A DNA stretch of 64,000 bases. Origin: Streptomyces cavernae. Lineage in GTDB: Bacteria > Actinomycetota > Actinomycetes > Streptomycetales > Streptomycetaceae. The notes below the pieces were generated by a model. That model made no database searches. It saw only the letters and a program-made list of their open reading frames with translations, and was not told the origin of the DNA. Shown here piece after piece: positions 40,433 through 48,435 of the stretch. The position numbers and the translations under genes are program-made. The stretch is taken from positions 1 through 64,000 of the forward strand of contig NZ_RPDJ01000016.1 of the NCBI RefSeq assembly GCF_004023625.1. The letters are read 5' to 3'. Position 1 is the stretch's first letter. The number at the start of each line of letters is the position of its first letter.

Positions 40433-42862
40433 TCACTGCGTGACGTCCACCCCGCCCTCCGCGAGTTCCACGTCGTACACCAGCGGCCCCTCCCCCACCT
40501 CGACGTGGTGGGCGCGTGAGCCGTGTTCCGGGGAGGTGGCGGCCATGAGGTAGGTGCCCGGCGCGGGTACCGAGAGGATGTACGAGCCGTCGGCCAGGGA
40601 CGTGACGCGGTCCAGTTGACGCCCGCCGCCCTGAGACAGCAGGGTCACCACCACACCCTCCACCGGCTCGCCGTCCACGGTGCGGATGAAACCGTGGACG
40701 ACGGAGGCGGGCCCGCCGCTCTTCTCGGGCGCGGCCGGAGACTCGACGGCCTCCTCCTTCGGCTCCACCGCCAGATGCGGCAGCCGCTTCTCCAGCCCGG
40801 CCGGCAGCCACCAGTTGGCCTTGCCCAGCAGGTGCATCGCGGCCGGCACCAGCGCCGTACGCAGGACGAACGCGTCCAGCGCGACCGCCACGGCGAGGCC
40901 CACTCCGGCCATCGCCGCCCCGGAGTCACCGCTGAGCACGAAGGCCATGAAGACACAGACCATGATCAGGGCCGCCGAGTTGATGACCCGGCTGGTCTCC
41001 GCGAGGCCCACGCGCACCGCCCGCGCGTTGTCCTTGGTGTGCACCCATTCCTCGTGCATCCGGCTCACCAGGAACACCTGGTAGTCCATCGAGAGGCCGA
41101 AGAGCAGGGAGAGCATGATGACCGGCAGGAAGGCGTTGATCGGGCCCTCCTTGCCGAGGGAGAGCAGTTCGATCCCCCAGCCCCACTGGAAGATCGCGAC
41201 GAGTACGCCGAAGGACGCCGCGGCCGCGATCAGGTTCATCAGTGCGGCGGTCAGCGGCACCACGAGGGAGCGGAAGGCGATCAGCAGCAGCAGGAATCCC
41301 AGGCCGATGATGGTGGCGATGAACAGCGGCAGCCGGTCGCCGGTGACCGACGCGAAGTCCTTGGAGACTGCCGTCACTCCGCCCACGTGCGCCTTGGCCC
41401 CGGCGTCGGGGATCACCCGGTCCCGCAGGGTGTCGATGAGCCGGTCCGTCTCCTCGGACTGCGGTGAGGTCGTCGGGATCACCTGGATCACCGTGACGCC
41501 CTGTGCGGGCGGCAGCGCGACGGCACGGGCGACCCCGTCGGTCCCGCGGATGCCGCGCAGCAGGGCGTCGGGGTCACCGCTGTCGGAGACCACCTGGAGC
41601 GGTCCGTTGAAGCCGGGCCCGAAGCCCTCGGCGAGCAGGTCGTAGGCCTTGCGGGTGGTCGTCGAGGCGTTGTCGTTGCCCTGGTCGGTGGCGCCCAGCC
41701 GCAGCGAGAGGACCGGCAGCGCCAGCACGACCATGACCACGAGCGCCAGTGCGGCGATCGAGCGCGGACGCTTCTGGACCGTCAGGGACCAGCGCACCGC
41801 GAGACCACTCGCCTGCTCCGTCTCCGGTCCGTTGGCGGCGAGCCGGCGCCGCTGGCGGCGGCTGAGCACCCGGGGCCCGAGGAAGCCGAGCAGCGCGGGC
41901 AGCAGGGTGACCGCGGCCAGGACGCTCAGGACGACGGTGAGCGAGGTGCCGATGACGACACCGTCCAGGAAGCGCAGGTTCGTCACGAGCATTCCGGCGA
42001 GGGCGATGCACACGGTTCCGCCCGCGAACAGCACCGCGCGGCCCGAGGTGTTCAGGGCGGTGACCGCGGCCTCCTCCGGGTCCAGCCCGCGCAGGATGCC
42101 CTTGCGGTGCCGGGTGACGATGAACAGCGCGTAGTCGAGGCCGACGCCGAGCCCGATCAGCGAGGCGAGCAGCGGTGCCAGATCGGGGATGTCCGTTGTG
42201 TGGCTGAGCAGTTGGGTGGAGAACATGCCGGTGCCCACGCCGAAGATCGCGATGCCGATCGGGAGCAGCATCGCGAAGAGGGAGCCGAAGGCGAGGAACA
42301 GGACGACGGCCGCGGCTCCGATACCGACCAGTTCCGCGAGCCCGGTGGGCGGTTCCTGCACCCGCTGGATCGCCTGACCGCCCACCTCTACCTGCAGGCC
42401 GTCGCGTTCGGCGCCCTGCGCCATGTCGACGACGTCCTGCACCAGTTCCTTGGGCACCGCGTTCGCCTGGTCGGTGAAGGTGATCTGGGCGTAGGCGATC
42501 CGGCCGTCGCCGCTGATCTGTCCCGCGCCCTGGGAGCCGGCGTAGGGGCTGGTGACCCCGCCGACCCCCTTCATCCTTCCGATCTCCTCCAGTGCGGGCT
42601 GGATCCGGGACTGTACGGACTGGTCCCGGACCGTTCCCTCCTCGACTTTCCACACCACCGTGTCGACGTCGCCCGCGCTTTGCGGGAACGCCTTCTGCAT
42701 CAGGTCGTACGCGCGCTTGGAGTCCGTGTTCGGGAGGGAGAAGACGTTCGCGTAGTCCGTGCCCGCGGTCGAGGCCGAGAAGCCCAGGCCGAACAGCGCC
42801 CCCACCCACAGCAACAGGACCACCAGCCGGTGCCGATAGCACCACCGTGCCAATGCCGCCAC
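40433..42862 (-). CDS. MMPL/RND family transporter with C-terminal regulatory-like domain
   Basis: An 809-residue inner-membrane RND exporter of the MMPL class, which in actinobacteria moves lipids and other hydrophobic molecules. Two MMPL halves each have an external domain and membrane helices (VVLLLWVGALFGLGFSAST; YALFIVTRHRKGILRGLDPE; FLLLLIAFRSLVVPLTAALM; MDYQVFLVSRMHEEWVHTKD). From about 725 on, SVVHGFIRTVDGEPVEGVVV and DGSYILSVPAPGTYLMAATS form a carboxypeptidase-regulatory-like beta-sandwich, not part of usual MMPL proteins. The GTG at 42862 has AAGGAG upstream; the longer open frame is spurious. It is divergent from the two-component genes, and GAAATCGGT direct repeats (42877-42897) lie in the shared 174-bp region. 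Confidence 0.93.
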   Translation of the reverse strand: MAALARWCYRHRLVVLLLWVGALFGLGFSASTAGTDYANVFSLPNTDSKRAYDLMQKAFPQSAGDVDTVVWKVEEGTVRDQSVQSRIQPALEEIGRMKGVGGVTSPYAGSQGAGQISGDGRIAYAQITFTDQANAVPKELVQDVVDMAQGAERDGLQVEVGGQAIQRVQEPPTGLAELVGIGAAAVVLFLAFGSLFAMLLPIGIAIFGVGTGMFSTQLLSHTTDIPDLAPLLASLIGLGVGLDYALFIVTRHRKGILRGLDPEEAAVTALNTSGRAVLFAGGTVCIALAGMLVTNLRFLDGVVIGTSLTVVLSVLAAVTLLPALLGFLGPRVLSRRQRRRLAANGPETEQASGLAVRWSLTVQKRPRSIAALALVVMVVLALPVLSLRLGATDQGNDNASTTTRKAYDLLAEGFGPGFNGPLQVVSDSGDPDALLRGIRGTDGVARAVALPPAQGVTVIQVIPTTSPQSEETDRLIDTLRDRVIPDAGAKAHVGGVTAVSKDFASVTGDRLPLFIATIIGLGFLLLLIAFRSLVVPLTAALMNLIAAAASFGVLVAIFQWGWGIELLSLGKEGPINAFLPVIMLSLLFGLSMDYQVFLVSRMHEEWVHTKDNARAVRVGLAETSRVINSAALIMVCVFMAFVLSGDSGAAMAGVGLAVAVALDAFVLRTALVPAAMHLLGKANWWLPAGLEKRLPHLAVEPKEEAVESPAAPEKSGGPASVVHGFIRTVDGEPVEGVVVTLLSQGGGRQLDRVTSLADGSYILSVPAPGTYLMAATSPEHGSRAHHVEVGEGPLVYDVELAEGGVDVTQ

Positions 42863-43036
42863 GTTCAACGCTCCTTGAAATCGGTTCGGAAATCGGTCGA
42901 TCGGTCGGTCCCCCAGGTCCTGGGCACCAGGATTGGCGGCGGCACGGGCGGGTGGACACGCGGCGGCCATGACTCTCAAGGAACTCCAAGGCACGGACCG
43001 GCCCCGCTGTCGGTGGGGCGCCGGAATACTGGGGAC

Positions 43037-43828
43037 ATGACCGTTCACGAGGGGGCCAGTCACCAGGGGGCCAGTCACCAGGGGGCCAGTCACCAGGGAG
43101 CCACCCAGCAGGGCGCCGCTCAGCAGGGCGCCAGGCAGGGCGCCGCTTCGCAGGGGGCCACCGTCCTGGTCGTCGAGGACGAACCGAGCATCGCCGACGT
43201 GCTCACCATCGCGCTGCGTTACCACCGTTTCGAGGTGATGGCGGCGGGCACGGTCCGCGAGGCACTGACGCTCGCCGAGCGCACCCGCCCGGACGCCGCG
43301 CTGCTGGACGTGATGCTGCCGGACGGCGACGGACGTGCGCTGGGGCGGGAGCTGCGGGAACGGCAGCCGGACCTGGCGCTGGTGTTCCTGACCGCGCGGG
43401 ACGCGCCCGCCGAGATCGTCGGAGCGCTCGGTTACGGCGACGACTACATCACCAAGCCGTTCAACATCGACGAAGTGGTGGCCCGGATCGGCGCGGTGCT
43501 GCGCCGCACCCGCCCGGCCGACGTGCTGCCCCAGCGTCCGCCGCTGCGGTACGGGGAACTGGAGCTGGACGAGACGACGTACTCGGTGCACCGCGGCGAC
43601 CGCACGGTGCAGCTCACCCCGACCGAGTACGCGCTGTTGCGCTTCCTGGTGCGCAACGGCGGCCGGATCGTGCCCAAGGAGCAACTGCTGCGCCATGTGT
43701 GGCAGTACGAGCACTCGGCCGAGTCGACCGTCGTGGAGACGTACATCAGTTATCTGCGGCGCAAGCTCGACGTGCTCGGCCCGCCGGTGATCACCACGCG
43801 GCGCGGCGTGGGGTACGGGCTGGCATGA
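43037..43828 (+). CDS. OmpR-type response regulator with repetitive N-terminus
   Basis: A 263-residue DNA-binding response regulator. A tail of Gly/Gln/Ala repeats (residues 5-40) precedes the receiver domain at about 42-155 (VLVVEDEPSIADVLTI; phospho-Asp in DAALLDVMLPDGDG; VFLTARDAP; DYITKPFNIDEVV). The winged-helix effector domain follows at about 170-263 (QLTPTEYALLRFLVRNGGRI, YISYLRRKLD). The ATG has GGGGAC upstream. It overlaps the kinase gene by four bases (ATGA). It is divergent from the MMPL transporter, a plausible target. Confidence 0.93.
   Translation: MTVHEGASHQGASHQGASHQGATQQGAAQQGARQGAASQGATVLVVEDEPSIADVLTIALRYHRFEVMAAGTVREALTLAERTRPDAALLDVMLPDGDGRALGRELRERQPDLALVFLTARDAPAEIVGALGYGDDYITKPFNIDEVVARIGAVLRRTRPADVLPQRPPLRYGELELDETTYSVHRGDRTVQLTPTEYALLRFLVRNGGRIVPKEQLLRHVWQYEHSAESTVVETYISYLRRKLDVLGPPVITTRRGVGYGLA
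43052..43153 (+). repeat. 15-bp tandem repeats inside the response regulator gene
   Basis: Three identical copies of GGGGCCAGTCACCAG (43052-43096) followed by diverged units (ggagccacccagcag, ggcgccgctcagcag and so on; one unit is 12 bases). Each encodes GASHQ or a variant, so unit gain or loss keeps the frame. They code for the N-terminal tail only. Confidence 0.9.
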
Positions 43829-45285
43829 GGCTGCCCGGGCTGCGGCCGGCGAGGATGTGCGGCAAGCGCGGCATCCACTCCCTGCGCGCCAAGCTGACGC
43901 TGGCGAACGTGGGGCTGGTGGCTCTCGGTGTCGCCGTGACGACGGCCGTGAGCCTGATGGGCATGCGGCACTACGTGCTCGACCAGGTCGACGCGGAGCT
44001 GGCCAAGTCCCGGGACGCCCTGCGCAGCGCACGGCTGACCATGCGGCAGATCGACGGGCTGAGCGCACTGGCCGTCGTACGTGACCGGCTGCTGCCGCAC
44101 AGCAACGAGTCGCCGAACCCGGACACGGTGTTCGCGGCGGTCGACCGGCGCGGCACCGTGCTCACCGTCGCCGGCATGGAGCCGACCGGCGTACAGCGGG
44201 TGCTCGCCGACGAGGCCGGCGATCCCGCCTCGCTCGCCGCGGACTCGCAGCCGCACGACATCACCCTGCGCGGCGACCCCTACCGGGTGACCGGGGTCGA
44301 GCTCGCCGACGGCACCTACGTCCTGCTCGCCAGATCGACCGGTGCCCTGCACAAGGGCGTGGCCAAGGCGCTCAAGCTCGATCTCGCCTTCGGGACCCTG
44401 CTGTTGCTGCTGCTGGCCGTACTCACCATGATCAGCGTGAGTCGGCGGATGCGGCCCCTCGAGGACATGGTGGAGACGTCGTCGGCGATCGCCGAGGGTG
44501 ATCTGACGCGGCGCGTGCCCTCCAGCCACCATCCGACGCAGGAGGTCGAGCAGCTGCGGCTGGCCCTCAACTCCATGCTCCACCAGGTCGAGTCGGCGTA
44601 CCACACGCGCGAGCGCTCGGCGGAACAGCTGCGTCGGTTCGTCGCGGACGCCTCGCACGAACTGCGCACTCCCCTGTCGGCGATACGCGGCTATCTGCAG
44701 TTGCTCGACAAGGGGATGTTGCGTGAGCACTCGGAGCGCGTTCGCGCGTGGCGTCGCATGAACGACGAGGCCGACCGTATGCAGCGGCTGGTCGATGAGC
44801 TGCTCTGCCTGGCCCGGCTGGACCAGCAGCCCGAACTGCGCTTCAGGAACGTCGACCTGAGCCGGCTGGTCCGGGACGCCGCCGAGGACCTGCGCGCCCA
44901 GCAGCCGGGCCGCCCGGTGTCGGTGGCTGCGGACGGGGCCCTTCTGGTACGGGCCGACGAGTCAGGACTGCGCCAGGTGCTGGGCAATCTGCTGGGGAAC
45001 GTACGCACCCACACGCCGGCCGACGCGCCGGTGCGGCTGGGCCTGGAGCGGGACGACGGGCTCGTACGGCTGTGTGTTCGGGACGAGGGGCCCGGGCTGG
45101 CCGAGGAGGACGCTGCGCGGATCTTCGACCGGTTCTTCCGGGCGGGCGGGGGCGCCGGCAGCGGTCTTGGGATGGCGATCGTGCACGGCGTGGTGACGGC
45201 ACACGGCGGCGAGGTGTCCGTGCGGACGGAACCGGGGAAGGGGCTGGCGGTGACGGTCACACTGCCGTCGGCGTCGAACGGATGA
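43825..45285 (+). CDS. Sensor histidine kinase
   Basis: A 486-residue membrane kinase. The first helix is near 22-45 (LTLANVGLVALGVAVTTAVS), an external sensor region runs to about 180, and the second helix is LAFGTLLLLLLAVLTMISVS. A HAMP domain follows, then the H-box FVADASHELRTPLSAIRGYL, the N-box QVLGNLLGNVRTHTP, and G-boxes DEGPGLAEEDAARIFDRFFR and GSGLGMAIVHGVV. It pairs with the response regulator by ATGA overlap. The stimulus is unknown. Three bases separate its end from the convergent gene at 45289. Confidence 0.94.
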   Translation: MRLPGLRPARMCGKRGIHSLRAKLTLANVGLVALGVAVTTAVSLMGMRHYVLDQVDAELAKSRDALRSARLTMRQIDGLSALAVVRDRLLPHSNESPNPDTVFAAVDRRGTVLTVAGMEPTGVQRVLADEAGDPASLAADSQPHDITLRGDPYRVTGVELADGTYVLLARSTGALHKGVAKALKLDLAFGTLLLLLLAVLTMISVSRRMRPLEDMVETSSAIAEGDLTRRVPSSHHPTQEVEQLRLALNSMLHQVESAYHTRERSAEQLRRFVADASHELRTPLSAIRGYLQLLDKGMLREHSERVRAWRRMNDEADRMQRLVDELLCLARLDQQPELRFRNVDLSRLVRDAAEDLRAQQPGRPVSVAADGALLVRADESGLRQVLGNLLGNVRTHTPADAPVRLGLERDDGLVRLCVRDEGPGLAEEDAARIFDRFFRAGGGAGSGLGMAIVHGVVTAHGGEVSVRTEPGKGLAVTVTLPSASNG

Positions 45286-45288
45286 CCG

Positions 45289-45687
45289 TCACCGCGGTGG
45301 CTGCACCAGCGCCCACACCGTCTTCCCGGACGCCCCCCGGTTCCACACTCCCCACGCCGCCGCCAGTGATTCGACGAGGTACAGGCCGCGGCCCGACTCC
45401 TCGTCACAGTGCGCGGTTCTCAGGCGTGGCGTCTCGGGACTTTCGTCGGAGACCTCGATGAAGCAGGAGCCGTCGGCGAGCACTGTCACCGCCACCTCGA
45501 ACTCCCGCTCCATCAGCGGGCCGTGGCGCACGACGTTGGTGGCCAGCTCGGAGACCACCAGGACCACCTCCGCCAGCGACCCGTCCGGATTGTGGCCCCA
45601 GGCCGTCAGGTGCTCGTGCACACGGCGGCGCGCGACACCGACCGAGGCCGGGTGCCGGGGCAGCCGGAAGGCGTCGCGTCTGAGCAC
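45289..45687 (-). CDS. ATP-binding regulatory protein (HATPase_c_2, anti-sigma-kinase type)
   Basis: A 132-residue protein of the SpoIIAB/RsbW-like single-domain ATPase family widespread in streptomycetes. It has VVLVVSELATNVVRHGP (N-box), VSDESPETPRL (G1) and GRGLYLVESLAAAWGV (G2). The GTG start has GAGGAG upstream. Members act as anti-sigma factors or as kinases of anti-anti-sigma proteins; no partner is encoded nearby, so its target cannot be named. Confidence 0.9.
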   Translation of the reverse strand: MLRRDAFRLPRHPASVGVARRRVHEHLTAWGHNPDGSLAEVVLVVSELATNVVRHGPLMEREFEVAVTVLADGSCFIEVSDESPETPRLRTAHCDEESGRGLYLVESLAAAWGVWNRGASGKTVWALVQPPR

Positions 45688-46038
45688 GTCTGCTCCTCAC
45701 CCTGTGCACGCCGTGCACACATGGTGCAGCGCCAGGCGGAGCGCGCGCTGTCATGCGGGTCACGTTGACCGCACCGGTTACAGGTGAAGTCGTCCGCGTC
45801 GAACCCGGGGTCAGGCGAGCTCGGATCCGGGTGCACCGGCCGCCGCCCACGTACTCGGTGGTCACTGCGTACGCCTGCCATGCCACAACCGGATCAGCGG
45901 CACATCACGGGCGGTGGGTGACGCCGTCCCGCGTCACAACCGCCGGGCCCTAGGGATTCCCCCATGCCCCTTCGACCGAGACTCGGAGCACCCACTCCGG
46001 GGCGGTTCGTGGCTCCGGGGCCGAAGAAAGGGATTCAT
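45688..46038. other. Intergenic stretch without a supported gene
   Basis: This 351-bp gap separates the ATP-binding protein gene from the small secreted protein gene. It holds two divergent promoter regions. Short frames cross it; one on the minus strand reads CNRCGQ and CTMCAR like a zinc ribbon, but lacks a ribosome site and overlaps the start of the ATPase gene, so I do not call it. TGCACgccGTGCA near 45705 is a perfect short palindrome. Confidence 0.5.
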
Positions 46039-46356
46039 ATGAAGCGGTTCTTACGCCTGAGTGCCTGCACAGCAGCAGTTCTCGCAGGGGTCTTTGCCTC
46101 AGCCCCCGCGGCCCAGGCCGATACCGTCACCACGACGGCCACGGCCGACTACGTATGCGAACAATTGGAGATGAAGCAATTCACCCCCTGGTCCCCGACG
46201 ATGGCGTTCGGCACCAGCTGCATCGGCCCCGCCATCCCCTCCGAGGGACTGTCGGGCTGGCGCACCATCACCGACGGCACCTACGTCTGGCGCTGCTATA
46301 GCTGGTCGGACCAGGGCACGTTCATCCTTGGCATAAGCTGCGAATTCCCGCCATGA
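46039..46356 (+). CDS. Small secreted protein with four cysteines
   Basis: A 105-residue precursor. A clear Sec signal, FLRLSACTAAVLAGVFASAP then AAQA, is likely cut after ADA/QADT near residue 28, leaving about 77 residues. Mature cysteines are in YVCEQ, GTSCIG, WRCYS and GISCEF, enough for two disulfides. The chain is rich in Trp, Thr and Ser. The ATG is preceded by AAAGGG. I recognise no family; streptomycetes secrete many such proteins. Confidence 0.8.
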   Translation: MKRFLRLSACTAAVLAGVFASAPAAQADTVTTTATADYVCEQLEMKQFTPWSPTMAFGTSCIGPAIPSEGLSGWRTITDGTYVWRCYSWSDQGTFILGISCEFPP

Positions 46357-46565
46357 TTCCCGGCGGGGCGCGGGTGATCCCCGGCAGAATCTTCGTCCGG
46401 CGGGGAGCGTGGCCGTCATGGTTTCACAGCGAGTGATGGTCATGCTGACGGGCCGGTCGGCCAACACGCGGCGGCCGGTCCGCTCCGCCCCCGGCAAGCA
46501 CCTCAAGAATCGGGTTGTTCACGGGCTCTCAGGCTCTGTTGTCCGGCTCTGTTGTCCCCAGGCCC

Positions 46566-48053
46566 TCAGGCCTGCCGGGACGCCAGCTCCACCACGGTGA
46601 TGTCGGACGGAGCGCCCACGCGCACCGGCGGCCCCCAGGCCCCGGCCCCCCGGGTCACGTACAGCTGCGTGTCCCCGTAGCGTTCGAGACCGGCCAGCGT
46701 CGGGTTGGCGAGGTCCGCGACGAAGTTGCCGGGCCACAGCTGGCCGCCGTGGGTGTGGCCGGAGAGCTGGAGGTCAACGCCGTGCCGTACGGCGTCGTGG
46801 ATGACGACCGGCTGGTGCGCGAGCAGTACGGCGGTCCGCGCACGGTCCCGGTCGCCGAGCGCCTTCGCGAAGTCGGGTCCGTCGCCCTCGCTGTCGCCCG
46901 CGACGTCGTTGACCCCTGCGAGGTCGAAGTACGGCAGCTCGGTCCGGTCGTTCTCCAGGGGGCGCAGCCCGAGTTCCCGTACGTGCTCGACCCACTGCTC
47001 GGCGCCCGAGAAGTACTCGTGGTTGCCGGTCACGAAGAACGCGCCGTGCCGTGCCTTCAGCTGGGCGAGCGGGGCCGCGGCGGGGCTGAGGTCCTCGACG
47101 CTGCCGTCGACCAGGTCACCGACCACGGCGATGAGGTCGGGCTGGGTGGCGTTGATGGTGTCGACGACCTTCTGGGCGAATCCGCGGCCGAGCACCGGAC
47201 CGAGGTGGATGTCGCTGACGACGGCGATCCGGTAGCCCTGCGCGGCCCGGGGCAGCTTGGCGAGCGGCACGGTGACGCGCTTGACCTTGGGCCCGCGCAG
47301 CACCCCGTAGGTCCCGTATCCGACGGTCCCGACGGCAACGGCCGCGGCGGCTCCGGCGATGACACGTGAGACGAAGAGACGACGGGTGAGGTCACCGGGC
47401 GCGTCGCCGGACACGGGTTCGGCGGGCTCGGTGGACTCGGTGGACTCGGTGGACTCGACGGGTTGCGCCGGCTCGGCGGGTTCCGCGGGCTGGTTGGCTG
47501 CGGGGGGCTCTGTGGCTGTGGAGGTCTCGGCAGCTTTCGAGGTCTCGGTGGCTACGGCGGATTCGGTGGACACGCCGGACGCGGAGGACCCGGCGGCCAC
47601 GGTGGGCGCGCCGGAAGTGCCGGGCACGGCGGGGGCGCCAAAAATGCCGGGCACGGCGGAGGCGCCGGAAGCGCGTCCTTGCTCCGGTGCCGGCCCCCCG
47701 GGAGCCGGCACCGCCTCCCGTACGACCGTCGCCGTGCGCTTCTCACGGGCGGCGAGACGGCGCAGCACCGGCCGTACCAGCTCGCCCGCCAGCAGCCCCA
47801 GCAGGAGGTAAAGCGACAGCGCCAGCCACAGGAAGCCGGGCCACGCCAGGATCTGCTGGAGCGTGAAGGGTGCGCCCCCGCGCTCGGCCACGAAGGCCGC
47901 GACCATCAGCAGCGGGCCCCCGGCCACGACGATCGCGCCCGACCGGCGGACCCACCCCGGTCCCCGGGTCGTGTCCCGGAACAGGCGGCCCCAGGCGTAC
48001 CAATGCAACGCGCCGAACGCGGCGAGCACCGCCAAGATGAACACGATGACCAT
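46566..48053 (-). CDS. Membrane-anchored metallophosphoesterase
   Basis: A 495-residue calcineurin-like phosphoesterase. Two or three N-terminal helices (VIVFILAVLAAFGALHWYAW; FLWLALSLYLLLGLLAGELV) are followed by a long low-complexity linker of Pro/Ala/Glu/Ser (about 110-225) and another helix (VIAGAAAAVAVGTVGYGTYG). The catalytic domain has all metal motifs: VVSDIHLG, VGDLVDG, TGNHEYFSG and SGHTHGGQLWPG. Substrate unknown. It is 27 bases downstream of the small membrane protein gene at 48081-48323, probably one transcript. Confidence 0.93.
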   Translation of the reverse strand: MVIVFILAVLAAFGALHWYAWGRLFRDTTRGPGWVRRSGAIVVAGGPLLMVAAFVAERGGAPFTLQQILAWPGFLWLALSLYLLLGLLAGELVRPVLRRLAAREKRTATVVREAVPAPGGPAPEQGRASGASAVPGIFGAPAVPGTSGAPTVAAGSSASGVSTESAVATETSKAAETSTATEPPAANQPAEPAEPAQPVESTESTESTEPAEPVSGDAPGDLTRRLFVSRVIAGAAAAVAVGTVGYGTYGVLRGPKVKRVTVPLAKLPRAAQGYRIAVVSDIHLGPVLGRGFAQKVVDTINATQPDLIAVVGDLVDGSVEDLSPAAAPLAQLKARHGAFFVTGNHEYFSGAEQWVEHVRELGLRPLENDRTELPYFDLAGVNDVAGDSEGDGPDFAKALGDRDRARTAVLLAHQPVVIHDAVRHGVDLQLSGHTHGGQLWPGNFVADLANPTLAGLERYGDTQLYVTRGAGAWGPPVRVGAPSDITVVELASRQA

Positions 48054-48080
48054 GAAGGAAGTCCCCTGCTGTATCGGCCG

Positions 48081-48323
48081 CTACGACGCGCTGCGCATGG
48101 CGCGAAGTCCGCGCAACCCAATGACCCCGACGACCGTCCCCAAGACAAAGGACACTACTGCGAGCGTCAGGTGCACCCAGAAATACGCGGTGGGGTCACC
48201 GGCGTCGTCGAACGCTAGTCCGCTGCCGTCCTTCCACAGGTTCTTGACGAAAGTGATCCAGATGACCCAACTCCACACCCCGAAGGCGAGCAGGAACCAG
48301 GACACGGGGCGGCTGAGCTTCAT
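48081..48323 (-). CDS. SCO4848-family small membrane protein
   Basis: An 80-residue protein with two helices: SRPVSWFLLAFGVWSWVIWI and YFWVHLTLAVVSFVLGTVVG. A polar loop between them carries FVKNLWKDGSG. It matches my recollection of the SCO4848 family, unknown in function and normally next to the D-Ala-D-Ala carboxypeptidase gene, as here (divergent, 112 bp apart). The ATG has no strong ribosome site. Confidence 0.82.
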   Translation of the reverse strand: MKLSRPVSWFLLAFGVWSWVIWITFVKNLWKDGSGLAFDDAGDPTAYFWVHLTLAVVSFVLGTVVGVIGLRGLRAMRSAS

Positions 48324-48435
48324 ACGTTCAGTATCGCCGCCGTGCTCCGGGTTCCATGGCCGGGGTGCCGGGCCATGGCCCCGGAGTGGGGAGGGGAACG
48401 CGACGCCTCCGCAACACCCATGTACTTTCTCGACC

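Noticed and set aside
40433..44068. Extended 1,211-codon version of the MMPL gene
   Set aside because: The extra 400 codons are antisense to the response regulator and kinase genes; the GTG at 42862 has a ribosome site and a proper MMPL start.
45606..45881. Possible zinc-ribbon ORF (CNRCGQ...CTMCAR) on the minus strand
   Set aside because: No ribosome site, it overlaps the beginning of the ATP-binding protein gene, and the surrounding residues are not zinc-ribbon-like.
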